Source of the DNA: Desulfoferula mesophila
GTDB taxonomy: Bacteria; Desulfobacterota; Desulfarculia; Desulfarculales; Desulfarculaceae
NCBI RefSeq assembly: GCF_037076455.1
Contig: NZ_AP028679.1
Coordinates: forward strand, 3,859,501-3,923,500
Reading direction: 5' to 3'
Length of the DNA: 64,000 nt
The position numbers and the translations under genes are program-made. Below, one piece after another: positions 11,731 through 30,433 of the stretch (positions are counted from its first letter, which is position 1; the number at the start of each line of letters is the position of its first letter). The notes under the pieces are model-generated. The model saw nothing but the letters and a program-made list of their open reading frames with translations. It did not search any database and had not been told where the DNA came from.

Positions 11731-11759
11731 TATCTACCCTGACTGCCGCCTGCTGTCAA
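11731..11759 (-). promoter_or_regulatory. Promoter of the str operon (rpsL)
   Basis: On the minus strand TTGACA (11754-11759) is followed after 17 bases by TAGATA (11731-11736). The -35 box is a perfect sigma-70 match, the -10 box is partial. The transcript would begin near 11724 with a leader of about 160 bases before rpsL. It lies only 30 bases past the rpoC stop, with no terminator seen between them, so rpoBC read-through may add to expression. Confidence 0.6.
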
Positions 11760-11785
11760 GAGGCATAGTGGCGATTTCGCCGGCC

Positions 11786-15994
<4,209 letters not shown>

Positions 15995-16006
15995 GGGATA
16001 TCTCCT

Positions 16007-20161
<4,155 letters not shown>

Positions 20162-20387
20162 GAAATCTCCTTGGCGGGCATAGCCCGAAACCTAGGAAAA
20201 GGGACATTTGCGTGGCCTTGGCCTGGGGCCCAGGGCCACGGACGCACGGCGGCCCCGGGGCCGTGTCCGGCTAGGTCACGGCCCGGAACCACCGGGATTC
20301 GCCCTATATAACCCGCCTCCGCCCCCGGGGCCCTAAACGGACGCCGGGGCGCGGAGCAGGGGTGGTTTGCTAATCGTCGCGAAGTCC
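20162..20387 (-). promoter_or_regulatory. rplL-rpoB intergenic region with GC-rich inverted repeats
   Basis: 226 bases without a gene. It contains several GC-rich self-complementary blocks, including repeated runs of CCCCGGGG and GGCCC, and a TATATA stretch near 20305. In E. coli the same gap holds an attenuator and an RNase III site that lower rpoBC expression relative to L7/L12. That role here is inference from position and folding potential; no U-run terminator was seen. Confidence 0.35.
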
Positions 20388-20771
<384 letters not shown>

Positions 20772-20843
20772 GACTTATCCGTATCCTTTCCATGGTGCCG
20801 GCACGCGGCCGGCCAACGCAAAAAACGTTTGTACGCCGGGGGC

Positions 20844-21368
20844 TTAGGCCGCCTCGGCTTTTTGATCCTCAATAGCCTTGAGCACGTTCAACAGGCTGCG
20901 CACTATGCCGGCCATGACCGTGACCAGACCCTGGGGCACCGCGTTCATGGTACCCATGAGCTGGGCCAGCAGCACTTCGCGGCTGGGCAGCTTGGACAGG
21001 GCCTCTACCTGGGCCGTATCGATGACATGCCCCTCGAGCAGGCCTTTTTTGACCTCGAACTTGGGGTTGTCCTTGGCGAACTCGGTGAGGACCTTGGCCA
21101 GGTCCACCGGGTCGTCGTAGCCCACGGCCATTCCGTTGGGCCCTTCGAGCCCTTCCAGCAGAGCCTCGGTGGGGGTGCCGGAAGCGGCCAGGCGCAACAG
21201 CGTGTTCTTGACCACCATGTAGTCCAGGCCCTTGGCGGTGAGTTGATGCCGCAGTTCGGTCATCTGCTCCACCTTGAGGCCCCGGAAGTCGGTCAAGACC
21301 ACGGCCCGCGCGCGCGACAGCCGTTCGCTCACATTGGCGACGACGGCTTCTTTTTGCTCGCGGTTCAC
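20844..21368 (-). CDS. rplJ: 50S ribosomal protein L10
   Basis: 174 residues. N-terminal 23S-binding domain (RAVVLTDFRGLKVEQMTELR, with the KNTLLR motif) and a C-terminal helix that binds L7/L12 dimers. The start codon is GTG at 21368, behind a strong AAAGGAGGT. L10 with L7/L12 usually represses its own mRNA through the long leader, and a 231-base leader is present here. Confidence 0.97.
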   Translation of the reverse strand: MNREQKEAVVANVSERLSRARAVVLTDFRGLKVEQMTELRHQLTAKGLDYMVVKNTLLRLAASGTPTEALLEGLEGPNGMAVGYDDPVDLAKVLTEFAKDNPKFEVKKGLLEGHVIDTAQVEALSKLPSREVLLAQLMGTMNAVPQGLVTVMAGIVRSLLNVLKAIEDQKAEAA

Positions 21369-21379
21369 GTGATTCCACC

Positions 21380-21599
21380 TCCTTTACGGGTTTGCCTGGA
21401 CCGGCCTCGGTATCAGAACCGCGGCACCGGATCGGAAACGTCTTCGCGTCACCTGCCTAGCTTCGGTCTCGGCGGGCGCTCCGGGGAGGAGCCTTAAGGC
21501 CTCTGGCGGCCACCTGCTATCTCTGAATCCCGCGCGACAGGTCCAGTTTGGTTTACCTATGTATTTGCGTCAGGGCGGTCTTGCCGCCGCTTAAAAAAC
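21380..21599 (-). promoter_or_regulatory. Probable ribosomal protein L10 leader
   Basis: A 231-base untranslated gap between rplA and rplJ, with inverted segments such as GGTGGCCGCCAGAGGCC. Position, length and the strong rplJ ribosome site agree with the L10(L12)4-binding leader found widely in bacteria (Rfam L10_leader). I did not resolve the kink-turn base by base, so the call rests mainly on context. Confidence 0.5.
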
Positions 21600-22307
<708 letters not shown>

Positions 22308-22391
22308 TATCTGTCTCCGTCATGGTTGCGGAGCGCCGTGTGCGCGCGGCCCGGCCGGGGCCTCCACGGGCTCGAATAAATAAGGGGCTGA

Positions 22392-22817
22392 CTAGCGAAT
22401 GACATCCAGGCCCATGGAGCGGGCGGTGCCCATGATGGTGCGCACGGCCTGGTCCAGGTCCCGGGTATTCAGGTCTTTCATCTTCAGCTCGGCGATCTCG
22501 CGGACCTTGGCCATGGAGATCTTGCCCACCTTCTCGAGGTTGGGTACGCCCGAGCCCTTGGGCACGCCCGCGGCCTTGCGCAACAGCACCGCAGCCGGCG
22601 GGGTCTTGGTGATGAAGGAGAAGCTGCGGTCGGCGTAGACGGTGATCACCACCGGGATGATGGTGTCGCCCTCGTTCTGGGTCCGGGCGTTGAAAGCCTT
22701 GCAGAACTCCATGATGTTGGCCCCGTGGGGGCTAAGGGCCGGACCCACCGGCGGGCTGGGGTTGGCCTTGCCCGCGGGGATTTGCAGCTTTATGTTGGCA
22801 ACGACTTTCTTAGCCAT
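22392..22817 (-). CDS. rplK: 50S ribosomal protein L11
   Basis: 141 residues. N-terminal domain with the proline-rich [20 protein letters not shown], the thiostrepton-binding and RelA-sensing side, and C-terminal rRNA-binding domain with [11 protein letters not shown]. It sits at the GTPase-associated centre. It follows nusG by 38 bases, the normal order. Confidence 0.98.
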   Translation of the reverse strand: MAKKVVANIKLQIPAGKANPSPPVGPALSPHGANIMEFCKAFNARTQNEGDTIIPVVITVYADRSFSFITKTPPAAVLLRKAAGVPKGSGVPNLEKVGKISMAKVREIAELKMKDLNTRDLDQAVRTIMGTARSMGLDVIR

Positions 22818-22855
22818 GAAATCACCTCTTTGTCACCGGCCGACCGGGCCGGGAA

Positions 22856-23389
22856 CTATATCTTGGAGACCTGCACGAACTCCAACTCCACGGGGGTGGC
22901 CCGGCCGAAGATGCTGATGAGCACCCTCAGCTTGCCCTTCTCGGGGAAGACCTCCTCCACGGTGCCGTTAAAGTTGTTGAAGGGGCCGTCGATGACCCGC
23001 ACCTCGTCGCCCTCGCGGAAGCTGTACTTGGGCTTGGGCTGCTTGGCGCCTTCGGCCATCTGGTTCATCAGACGGGCCACTTCCTCTTCGGTGATGGGGG
23101 TGGGGCGGGTTTCGTTGCCCCCCACGAAGCCCGTGACCTTGGCCGTGTTCTTGACCAGGTGCCAGGTTTCGTCGTTTATCTCCATCTCCACCACGATGTA
23201 GCCGGGGTAGAACTTGCGCTGCGACTCGCGGCGCTGGCCCTTGACCATCTCCACCACCTTCTCCATGGGCACCAGGACCTGGCCGAAATAGTCGGTCAGG
23301 CCGTGGCTTTTGATGCGCTCCAGCAGGGCGTCGCGCACCTTGTTTTCAAACCCTGAGTAGGTATGGACGATGTACCAATTCTTGGCCAC
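22856..23389 (-). CDS. nusG: Transcription elongation/antitermination factor NusG
   Basis: 177 residues: NGN domain ([20 protein letters not shown]) binding the RNA polymerase clamp, then KOW domain ([19 protein letters not shown]) that contacts Rho or S10. The start codon is GTG at 23389 with AGGGGG upstream; the frame open to 23581 overlaps secE and is not coding there. No extra domain between NGN and KOW. Confidence 0.97.
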   Translation of the reverse strand: MAKNWYIVHTYSGFENKVRDALLERIKSHGLTDYFGQVLVPMEKVVEMVKGQRRESQRKFYPGYIVVEMEINDETWHLVKNTAKVTGFVGGNETRPTPITEEEVARLMNQMAEGAKQPKPKYSFREGDEVRVIDGPFNNFNGTVEEVFPEKGKLRVLISIFGRATPVELEFVQVSKI

Positions 23390-23397
23390 GTTTCCCC

Positions 23398-23712
23398 CTA
23401 ACCGATTATCAGCCGGACCAACCTGGACAGGGCGAAATCCACCACGCCCAGGAAGACGGCAACCAAAATGACCAGAGCCAGGACCACTCCGGTGGTGGAG
23501 AGGGTCTGGCGGCGCGAGGGCCAGGTGACCCTTTTCAGCTCCTGGACCACTTCGCGCAAGAACTGGCTGGCGCGCGTCCAAAGCCCCGCGGTCTGGGCCG
23601 CCTTGGCGGACTTGGCGGCCGCGGGCTTCTTGGCCGCCTTGACCGGCCGCTTGGCCGGCTTGGGAGCCTTGGCGGGTTTGGGCTTTTCGGCTTTCGGTTT
23701 ATTTGTGGCCAT
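23398..23712 (-). CDS. secE: Protein translocase subunit SecE
   Basis: 104 residues. An N-terminal Lys/Ala/Pro-rich tail (about residues 1-42) precedes the conserved amphipathic helix ([20 protein letters not shown]) and a single membrane segment at the C-terminus. This is the short, one-helix form of SecE, which clamps SecY. I start at ATG 23712; a longer frame to 23754 is unsupported. The low-complexity basic tail is longer than in most one-helix SecE proteins. Eight bases separate its stop from nusG. Confidence 0.95.
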   Translation of the reverse strand: MATNKPKAEKPKPAKAPKPAKRPVKAAKKPAAAKSAKAAQTAGLWTRASQFLREVVQELKRVTWPSRRQTLSTTGVVLALVILVAVFLGVVDFALSRLVRLIIG

Positions 23713-23923
23713 CAAAAACTTCCCCGGCGGCGCGCGCGGGCTCTCCCGCCACAAGCACTATTAGCCTTCGACCGCGCGACCCCTGGCGCAGGGTGCACCG
23801 CCCAAGGCGATAAACTTACACTGGACTTGAGCAAAATGCCCGCCGCCCGCTATTTAGACTCTCTCCCGCCTCGAGACCCGCCTCCCGCCCAGAGTGCGGC
23901 GTGGAGGACTTTTACGTTAAGTT

Positions 23924-24001
23924 TGGCAGGCCTGGAGGGAATCGAACCCCCAGCCTTCGGATTTGGAGTCCGACGCTCTAGCCTAGTTGAGCTACAGGCC
24001 T
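23924..24001 (-). tRNA. tRNA-Trp (CCA)
   Basis: Reverse strand folds to a full cloverleaf: acceptor stem AGGCCTG/CAGGCCT, anticodon loop ACTCCAAAT with CCA, T arm GGTTCGATTCC, and encoded 3' CCA. It lies between rpmG and secE, a common place for trpT in this operon. Confidence 0.95.
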
Positions 24002-24019
24002 GCAAGCAAACATGGGAAC

Positions 24020-24172
24020 CTATTTACCCTCTTTGTGCAGGGTATGGTTGCCGCAGAAGCGGCAGTACTTCTTGAACTCGAGCTTGTCCGGGGTGCGCCG
24101 TTTGTTCTTGGTGGTGCTGTAGTTCTTGCGCTTGCACTGGGTGCACACCAGTTGGATTATGTCGCGTGCCAT
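24020..24172 (-). CDS. rpmG: 50S ribosomal protein L33, zinc-binding form
   Basis: 50 residues, starting [20 protein letters not shown], with two CxxC pairs (C10/C13 and C37/C40) that make it the zinc-containing form. L33 lies near the E site. The gene is between tuf and tRNA-Trp, as usual upstream of secE, 11 bases downstream of the tuf stop. Start ATG at 24172, stop TAG at 24020. Confidence 0.96.
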   Translation of the reverse strand: MARDIIQLVCTQCKRKNYSTTKNKRRTPDKLEFKKYCRFCGNHTLHKEGK

Positions 24173-24183
24173 TATTGCTCCGC

Positions 24184-25383
<1,200 letters not shown>

Positions 25384-25455
25384 GACGACACTCCTTGGGG
25401 AGTTAGGGTTTGCGGGCCGGGGGCCGCCGGCTGCCGCCACCAAATCAACAAATTT

Positions 25456-25532
25456 TGGAGCCCACGATCGGGCTTGAACCGATGAACCTCTTCCTTACCA
25501 AGGAAGTGCTCTACCTGCTGAGCTACGTGGGC
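25456..25532 (-). tRNA. tRNA-Thr (GGT)
   Basis: Cloverleaf on the reverse strand with acceptor GCCCACG/CGTGGGC, D arm TAGCTCAGCAGGTAGAGC, anticodon loop CTTGGTAAG (GGT), T arm GGTTCAAGCCC and encoded CCA. It is directly upstream of tuf copy 2, the place of thrT in E. coli. Confidence 0.95.
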
Positions 25533-25599
25533 TTGGGTGTTCCTCGTTGTGTATCCGTGCCGCCCGCGGCCGCCGGCCCGGGCAGAGCAAACTATTTTT

Positions 25600-25684
<85 letters not shown>

Positions 25685-25810
25685 ATTTATTTTCTAAGCG
25701 CCTCGCGGCCGTTGCCCTCGGAGCAGGCCCGCCCGACCGCGAGCCCTGGGGCCCTTGCCGGCCGGAAGCCTTTATTTCCGCTCACCGCCTCGCCGCGTCG
25801 CCTGCATGGC

Positions 25811-25886
25811 TGGAGCTGGCGATGGGACTTGAACCCGCAACCTTCTGATTACAAATCAGATGCTCTGCCAGTTGAGCTACGCCAGC
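25811..25886 (-). tRNA. tRNA-Thr (TGT)
   Basis: Cloverleaf on the reverse strand: acceptor GCTGGCG/CGCCAGC, anticodon loop ATTTGTAAT (TGT), T arm GGTTCAAGTCC, encoded CCA. First tRNA of the operon, about 16 bases from the -10 box of the promoter. With the GGT tRNA it covers most threonine codons. Confidence 0.95.
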
Positions 25887-25901
25887 GATTAAGTGCGCAG
25901 A

Positions 25902-25930
25902 AATATACCCCACCGTTCACCCGGAGGCAA
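25902..25930 (-). promoter_or_regulatory. Promoter P1 of the tRNA-tuf operon
   Basis: On the minus strand TTGCCT (25925-25930), 17 bases, then TATATT (25902-25907): four of six and five of six matches to sigma-70 boxes at ideal spacing. The predicted start is about 10 bases before the 5' end of tRNA-Thr(TGT), typical for tRNA operons. Confidence 0.75.
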
Positions 25931-25988
25931 CCTTTTGCCGTTGAAAAGGGGCCGACCCTCCGGCTGAGGACGGGTGGCAAACTAGGGG

Positions 25989-26018
25989 ATTATTACACCA
26001 AGGCAGGACCATTTTCAA
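25989..26018 (-). promoter_or_regulatory. Possible second promoter P2 of the tRNA-tuf operon
   Basis: TTGAAA (26013-26018) and AATAAT (25989-25994) with an 18-base spacer on the minus strand, about 90 bases upstream of P1. Tandem promoters are common for stable RNA operons. Boxes are good but the region is AT-rich, so chance matches are possible. Confidence 0.45.
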
Positions 26019-26054
26019 GGCCGCGCCCCAAAAAATATACGGCAAGCCGCCGCC

Positions 26055-26083
26055 TTGCGACCGGGGGCCGGGATTCTTATATT
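26055..26083 (+). promoter_or_regulatory. Promoter of the ClpX-like gene
   Basis: TTGCGA (26055-26060), 17 bases, TATATT (26078-26083). Points away from the tRNA-tuf promoters. The predicted transcript starts near 26090 and begins almost at once with the hairpin 26096-26129. Confidence 0.6.
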
Positions 26084-26095
26084 GATAGTATAGCC

Positions 26096-26129
26096 GACCC
26101 GCCGGGCCCGCCAAGGGCCTAGGCGGGTC
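26096..26129 (+). promoter_or_regulatory. Hairpin in the 5' leader of the ClpX-like gene
   Basis: Perfect 8-bp GC stem (26096-26103 with 26122-26129) enclosing further GC pairing, ending six bases before the first possible ATG at 26136. It could shield the ribosome site or stabilise the mRNA; no U-run follows. Function is inference. Confidence 0.4.
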
Positions 26130-26135
26130 AATCAC

Positions 26136-27953
26136 ATGTCTACGAAAGTAGGTTCCCATATGAGCCAGAGCAAAAACAACCTGGACAACGGCGACAAGAA
26201 CAAGCGCGGCGCCCCCGACCCCAAGCATTTGGAGCGCCAGCTAACCGATTATCTTGCCAAAAAGTACTCCGACAAGGCCCGCCAGACCGCGCCCGGCTTC
26301 TGCCCCCTGCCCGATGTGGACGACGGCGGCGAGGACGGGGTGTGGTCGCGCATCAACTTCGACATGCGCCCCGAGGAGCTGGTTGCCTACCTCGACCAAT
26401 ATATAGTGCGCCAGGACGAGGCCAAGGCCGTCTTGGCCACCAAGATATGCACCCACTTCAACCGGGCTAAATACTTGAGCAAACGCGCGGGCACCGACCC
26501 GGCGGACGGCGTGGGGCTCATCAAGAACAACGTCCTTTTGATAGGCCCCACCGGGGTGGGCAAGACCTATCTGGTCAAACTCATCGCCGCCAAGCTGGGG
26601 GTGCCCTTTGTCAAGGGCGACGCCACCAAGTTCAGCGAAACCGGCTACGTGGGCGGCGACGTGGAGGACCTGGTGCGCGATCTGGTGCACGAGGCCGACG
26701 AGGACATCGAGCTGGCCCAATACGGCATCGTCTATGTGGACGAGATCGACAAGATCGCGGCCAGCCACAACCTGGTGGGCCCGGACGTGAGCCGCACCGG
26801 GGTGCAGCGGGCGCTACTCAAGCCCATGGAAGAGACCGAGGTGGACCTCAAGGTGGCCCACGACCCCATCAGCCAGATCCAGGCCATCGAGACCTACCGC
26901 AAGACCGGCAAGCGCGAGAAGCGCGCCGTGAACACCCGCCACATCCTGTTCGTGATGTCCGGGGCCTTCGGCGACCTGCCCGAGGTGATCAAGCGGCGGC
27001 TGAACAAGAAGGAGCTGGGCTTCGGGGCCAAGGTGGCCGATCCCGCGGAGGACCAGGCCTACATGCACGAGATAACCCCCCAGGACCTGGTGGAGTACGG
27101 CTTTGAGACCGAGTTCGTGGGCCGCCTGCCGGTGAGCGTGGTGTTGGAGGAGCTTAGCGCCGACGACCTGCACCAGATATTGCGCAACCCCAACAACCCG
27201 GTGATCATCAGCAAAAAGCGCGACTTCGCGGCCTACAACATCGACCTGCGCTTCGAGGACGCGGCCCTCAAGGCCCTGGCCGAGCGCGCCGCCCAGATGA
27301 AGACCGGGGCCCGGGCCCTGGTCACGGTGGTGGAAAAGGCCCTGCTGCCCTTTGAGCGGACGCTGCCCAGCACCGACATCGCCCAGCTTTTGGTGACCCC
27401 GGAGCTGGTGGCCGAACCCAAGGCCGAGCTGGAGCTGGTCTTGGCCCAGGCCGAGGACCCGGCCCGGGAGGAGCGCTTCGAGACGGCGGGCCGCGCCGAG
27501 CGCATGGAACTACTTAAGATGATCGCCAAGCGCGAGATCATGTACGCCGAGCAGCTGGAGGCCCCGCTCACCCCGGCGCGCATGGATTTGATCGCCGACG
27601 AATACTACCGCAGCGGCATGAGCCTGGGCACGGCCTTTGACCAGGTTATCGAGCGCCTGCGCCAGGTGCGGGAGTTCGAGGTCGCCTTCTTGGACCGCTA
27701 TGGTATAAAGATCAAGTTCAGCGAGGCGGCCGAGGTGGCCATTTTGGCCGGGGCGGCCGCCGAGGGCTGCGGCGTGCGCGACTACGGCCAGCGCCTGAGC
27801 CAGGTGCTGGAGCCGGGCCTGCGCCTGGTGCGCGACCGCACCGGCCAGGGCGAGTTCCTCCTGCCCGAGGAGGCGGTGTACGACACCGAAAAGTACTTGC
27901 ACGGCCTGTTCCAGGCGCACTACAGCGCCACCCTGGAGTCGCGTACTAGTTAG
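26136..27953 (+). CDS. ClpX-like AAA+ ATPase with C-terminal extension
   Basis: 605 residues, against about 420 for ClpX. The AAA+ module is clear: Walker A GPTGVGKT (137-144), pore loop GYVG (170-173), Walker B IVYVDEID (198-205), EFVGRLP (about 326-332) and sensor-2 TGARAL (390-395). The ClpX N-terminal zinc-binding domain (four cysteines) is missing. The loop that docks ClpX on ClpP, IGF in E. coli, appears as LGF at 294-296, so peptidase docking is possible. Residues about 430-605 are an extension I do not recognise, largely helical and charged. ATG at 26160 is an alternative start. No clpP is adjacent. Unfolding of proteins is likely from the family; substrate unknown. Confidence 0.8.
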   Translation: MSTKVGSHMSQSKNNLDNGDKNKRGAPDPKHLERQLTDYLAKKYSDKARQTAPGFCPLPDVDDGGEDGVWSRINFDMRPEELVAYLDQYIVRQDEAKAVLATKICTHFNRAKYLSKRAGTDPADGVGLIKNNVLLIGPTGVGKTYLVKLIAAKLGVPFVKGDATKFSETGYVGGDVEDLVRDLVHEADEDIELAQYGIVYVDEIDKIAASHNLVGPDVSRTGVQRALLKPMEETEVDLKVAHDPISQIQAIETYRKTGKREKRAVNTRHILFVMSGAFGDLPEVIKRRLNKKELGFGAKVADPAEDQAYMHEITPQDLVEYGFETEFVGRLPVSVVLEELSADDLHQILRNPNNPVIISKKRDFAAYNIDLRFEDAALKALAERAAQMKTGARALVTVVEKALLPFERTLPSTDIAQLLVTPELVAEPKAELELVLAQAEDPAREERFETAGRAERMELLKMIAKREIMYAEQLEAPLTPARMDLIADEYYRSGMSLGTAFDQVIERLRQVREFEVAFLDRYGIKIKFSEAAEVAILAGAAAEGCGVRDYGQRLSQVLEPGLRLVRDRTGQGEFLLPEEAVYDTEKYLHGLFQAHYSATLESRTS

Positions 27954-27998
27954 AGCAAACGCTTTAACTTTGGTGGAAGCAAAACCTAACCTCTCCCT

Positions 27999-28023
27999 GG
28001 CCACGGCCCCGCGCCGTGGCCGG
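27999..28023 (+). other. GC-rich hairpin between the ClpX-like gene and ahbC
   Basis: GGCCACGG and CCGTGGCC flank a short CCCGCG loop region. It has no following T-run, so it is at best a weak or Rho-assisted terminator or an mRNA 3'-end stabiliser. Confidence 0.35.
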
Positions 28024-28091
28024 GGATATTTGCGAAGGGAGCAGCGGAGGGAAGGCTTTCGACCCCAGTCCCCCTCCCGTGTCCACAGCTT

Positions 28092-29276
28092 ATGATCGGC
28101 ATTTCCAAGCTATATTGCGGTACGGTGGAGCCCAGCGACGCTTTGCGTTACGGCAGGCATTCCAAAGACTTGCCCAGCCACTTGCTACAGTTCGCCGAGG
28201 ACAAGAAGCCGGTGGTGGTCTGGAACATGACCAAGGCCTGCAACCTCAAATGCATGCACTGCTATGCCCACGCCACCGCCGGGCCGGCCGAACAGGAGCT
28301 TTCCACCGCCGAGGCCAAGGTCATGATCGACGACCTGGCCAACTTCGGCGCGCCGGTGATCCTCTTTTCCGGCGGCGAGCCCCTGATGCGCCCCGACCTG
28401 CCCGAGCTGGCCCGCTACGCCGTGGGCAAGGGCATGCGGGCGGTCATAAGCACCAACGGCACCCTGATTACCCCTGACAAGGCCAAGGAACTCAAGGACA
28501 TAGGCCTGAGCTACGTGGGCGTGAGCCTGGACGGCACCAAGGCCATCCACGACAAGTTCCGGGGGGTGGACGGCGCCTTCGAGCAAGCGCTTGAAGGTAT
28601 CCGCAACTCCATGGCCGCCGGGCTCAAGGTGGGGCTCAGGTTCACCGTGTTCCAGCACAACGCCGCCGAGGTGCCCGCCCTGTTCGACATCCTGGAAACC
28701 GAAGGCATCCCGCGCATTTGCTTCTACCACCTGGTCTACGCCGGACGGGGCAGCAAGCTGATGGACGAGGACCTGGGCCACCAGGGCACCCGCGAGCTCT
28801 TGGACCTGATCATGGACCGCACCAAGGCGCTGTTTGACAAGGGCATGTGCCCCGAGGTGCTCACCGTGGACAACCACGCCGACGGCCCCTACGTGTACCA
28901 GCGCCTGTTGCGCGAAGACCCCAAGCGGGCCGCCGAGGTGTTGGAGCTCCTTAGCTGGAACGAGGGCAACAGCTCCGGGCGGGGCATCGGGTGCGTGTCC
29001 TGGGACGGCAAGGTGCATCCGGACCAGTTCTGGCGGCATCTGGAGCTGGGCAACGTGCGCGAGCGGCCCTTCAGCGAGATTTGGTCCGACACCAGCCACC
29101 CGGTGCTGGGCAAGCTCAAGGACAAGCGCCCCTACGTTACCGGGCGCTGCGCCACCTGCCGGTGGCTGGATATCTGCGGGGGCAACTTCCGGGTGCGGGC
29201 CGAGGCCGCCACCGGCGACCTGTGGGCCCCGGACCCGGCGTGCTACTTGACGGACGAGGAGATCGCAGTTAGGTAG
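28092..29276 (+). CDS. ahbC: Radical SAM protein, probable AhbC (12,18-didecarboxysiroheme deacetylase)
   Basis: 394 residues. Radical-SAM 4Fe-4S site C50-x3-C54-x2-C57 (KACNLKCMHC), SAM-contacting FSGGEPLMR, and a C-terminal SPASM-type cluster with C353, C356, C362 and C384. The start MIGISKLYCGTVEPSDALRY is, from memory, the signature of the NirJ-like enzyme that removes acetate side chains from didecarboxysiroheme in the alternative heme pathway. hemB lies downstream, which supports tetrapyrrole synthesis. AhbD (heme b synthase) or NirJ are the alternatives. No good ribosome site precedes the ATG. The stop codon touches the stop codon of the opposing AT-rich gene with no base between. Confidence 0.75.
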   Translation: MIGISKLYCGTVEPSDALRYGRHSKDLPSHLLQFAEDKKPVVVWNMTKACNLKCMHCYAHATAGPAEQELSTAEAKVMIDDLANFGAPVILFSGGEPLMRPDLPELARYAVGKGMRAVISTNGTLITPDKAKELKDIGLSYVGVSLDGTKAIHDKFRGVDGAFEQALEGIRNSMAAGLKVGLRFTVFQHNAAEVPALFDILETEGIPRICFYHLVYAGRGSKLMDEDLGHQGTRELLDLIMDRTKALFDKGMCPEVLTVDNHADGPYVYQRLLREDPKRAAEVLELLSWNEGNSSGRGIGCVSWDGKVHPDQFWRHLELGNVRERPFSEIWSDTSHPVLGKLKDKRPYVTGRCATCRWLDICGGNFRVRAEAATGDLWAPDPACYLTDEEIAVR

Positions 29277-30287
29277 TTAGGAAATAAGTTCCTTAGGCAA
29301 CAAGTACTTGCCTAGTCCTATGGTAGCTTCAATTCTCTTTGTCAGATCGTCTTTTAATTGTGGTAAGTTTCCTTGACTCCACTTTATGCACTTGTATTGT
29401 CTGACATCGAAGTGCAAGTATTTAAAATGGTCCTCTCTACAAGTCCAAATTACTGGAATGTTCCTTCCCTGAGCGAAGCCAGCTTCATAATAAACACCGC
29501 CTCTGTGGCCGGTTAAGTCGGCCACTAAAAACCGACTTCTTTTTATTTCAAAAAGTATTCTCTCATCGATTCTTTCATTAAATTCCGCGAGATCTATTTT
29601 CATTGGACTATATTGAGCAGCAAGAATAGCTGGCTCAAAACCATGCAGCCATGCTTCTTCCGTTTTTGGTGAAAACCACATCGCCACAAAAGCTTGCTGA
29701 CTTCCCTGGCCTCCCTCCTTGAGCTGTTCTACTTTTACAGTCCCTTTTGATGTTAGCTTTACGTCCGTATGAATAAATGCATCGGAGTCGTCCATAGTTC
29801 CGGCAGGCAAAACGCCCCCCTTTATAAATCCCTTTTCCGCTAGGCTTTCGAAAATATGTTCAAGCTCTCGTTGGTTTACAGCCCAGGCCCTAGCTTCTAA
29901 TTCTTTCTTTTTAGTATCCCAATCAAACCTCTGCCCAACGAATTCAATATTTTCACTCAAGGCCACGAGAAGCCGTTCTTCCTTTTCCTCAAAGGTTGGC
30001 ATCTTCGCATTCTTAAACAGCTTACCAAGAGGATTGTTTGGGTCGTTAAAGAACGTCGAATGAATCATTTCAGGTGGTTCATTTTCTCTCAACCAGGAAG
30101 ATAGCATTGCCCTTTCTTTACTACCTCTTTCTTTGAATTCCTCTGTATCGGGATGAATCATACGCGAGGCAGTGTGTGAAATATTGAAAATTCCGCATCT
30201 CGGACAACTCACATGATACCAATCTCCATTGTTGCGCCAGTTGTCGTCCATTGGCTCATAACAGACAGGGCACGGTGGATTTGGCAT
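29277..30287 (-). CDS. Zinc-ribbon protein with C-terminal nucleoside deoxyribosyltransferase/TIR-like domain
   Basis: 336 residues, clearly richer in A and T than its neighbours, which suggests recent transfer. N-terminal zinc ribbon C6-x2-C9 and C28-x2-C31; a middle helical part (about 40-190) that I do not recognise; C-terminal domain about 198-303 with AFVAMWFSP, KIDLAEFNERIDERI, RSRFLVADLTG and GGVYYEAGFAQG. The last pattern is that of NDT-like enzymes, with E268 in the place of the catalytic glutamate and D257 nearby, related to TIR-type NAD-cleaving folds. Such stand-alone proteins occur often in defence and mobile regions. The ATG at 30287 has GAGGGGGG upstream. A defence role is inference. 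Confidence 0.6.
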   Translation of the reverse strand: MPNPPCPVCYEPMDDNWRNNGDWYHVSCPRCGIFNISHTASRMIHPDTEEFKERGSKERAMLSSWLRENEPPEMIHSTFFNDPNNPLGKLFKNAKMPTFEEKEERLLVALSENIEFVGQRFDWDTKKKELEARAWAVNQRELEHIFESLAEKGFIKGGVLPAGTMDDSDAFIHTDVKLTSKGTVKVEQLKEGGQGSQQAFVAMWFSPKTEEAWLHGFEPAILAAQYSPMKIDLAEFNERIDERILFEIKRSRFLVADLTGHRGGVYYEAGFAQGRNIPVIWTCREDHFKYLHFDVRQYKCIKWSQGNLPQLKDDLTKRIEATIGLGKYLLPKELIS

Positions 30288-30325
30288 GGGCCCCCCTCGG
30301 CTATCTGAAAGGGAATAAAGTTAAA

Positions 30326-30331
30326 ATTATA
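30326..30331 (-). promoter_or_regulatory. Possible -10 box of the NDT/TIR-like gene
   Basis: A perfect TATAAT on the minus strand about 40 bases before the ATG at 30287. No matching -35 box at 16-18 bases, so it may need an activator or be a chance match in AT-rich DNA. Confidence 0.35.
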
Positions 30332-30365
30332 GCCCATATTGCCTTATTGCGTGCTTTTCTCCCCA

Positions 30366-30395
30366 TTGACCCCTCCCCCCCTCTCCGGTAATACT
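30366..30395 (+). promoter_or_regulatory. Possible promoter of hemB
   Basis: TTGACC (30366-30371), then AATACT (30390-30395) at 18 bases. Four to five matches in the first box, four in the second. A dedicated promoter would be needed because the opposing gene separates hemB from ahbC. Confidence 0.45.
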
Positions 30396-30433
30396 GTGCT
30401 CACGCACACTTAATCGACATTTGGAGGCATCTC

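Noticed and set aside
25533-25599. tRNA-Gly between tRNA-Tyr and tRNA-Thr(GGT)
   Set aside because: No cloverleaf arms or T-loop sequence in the gap.
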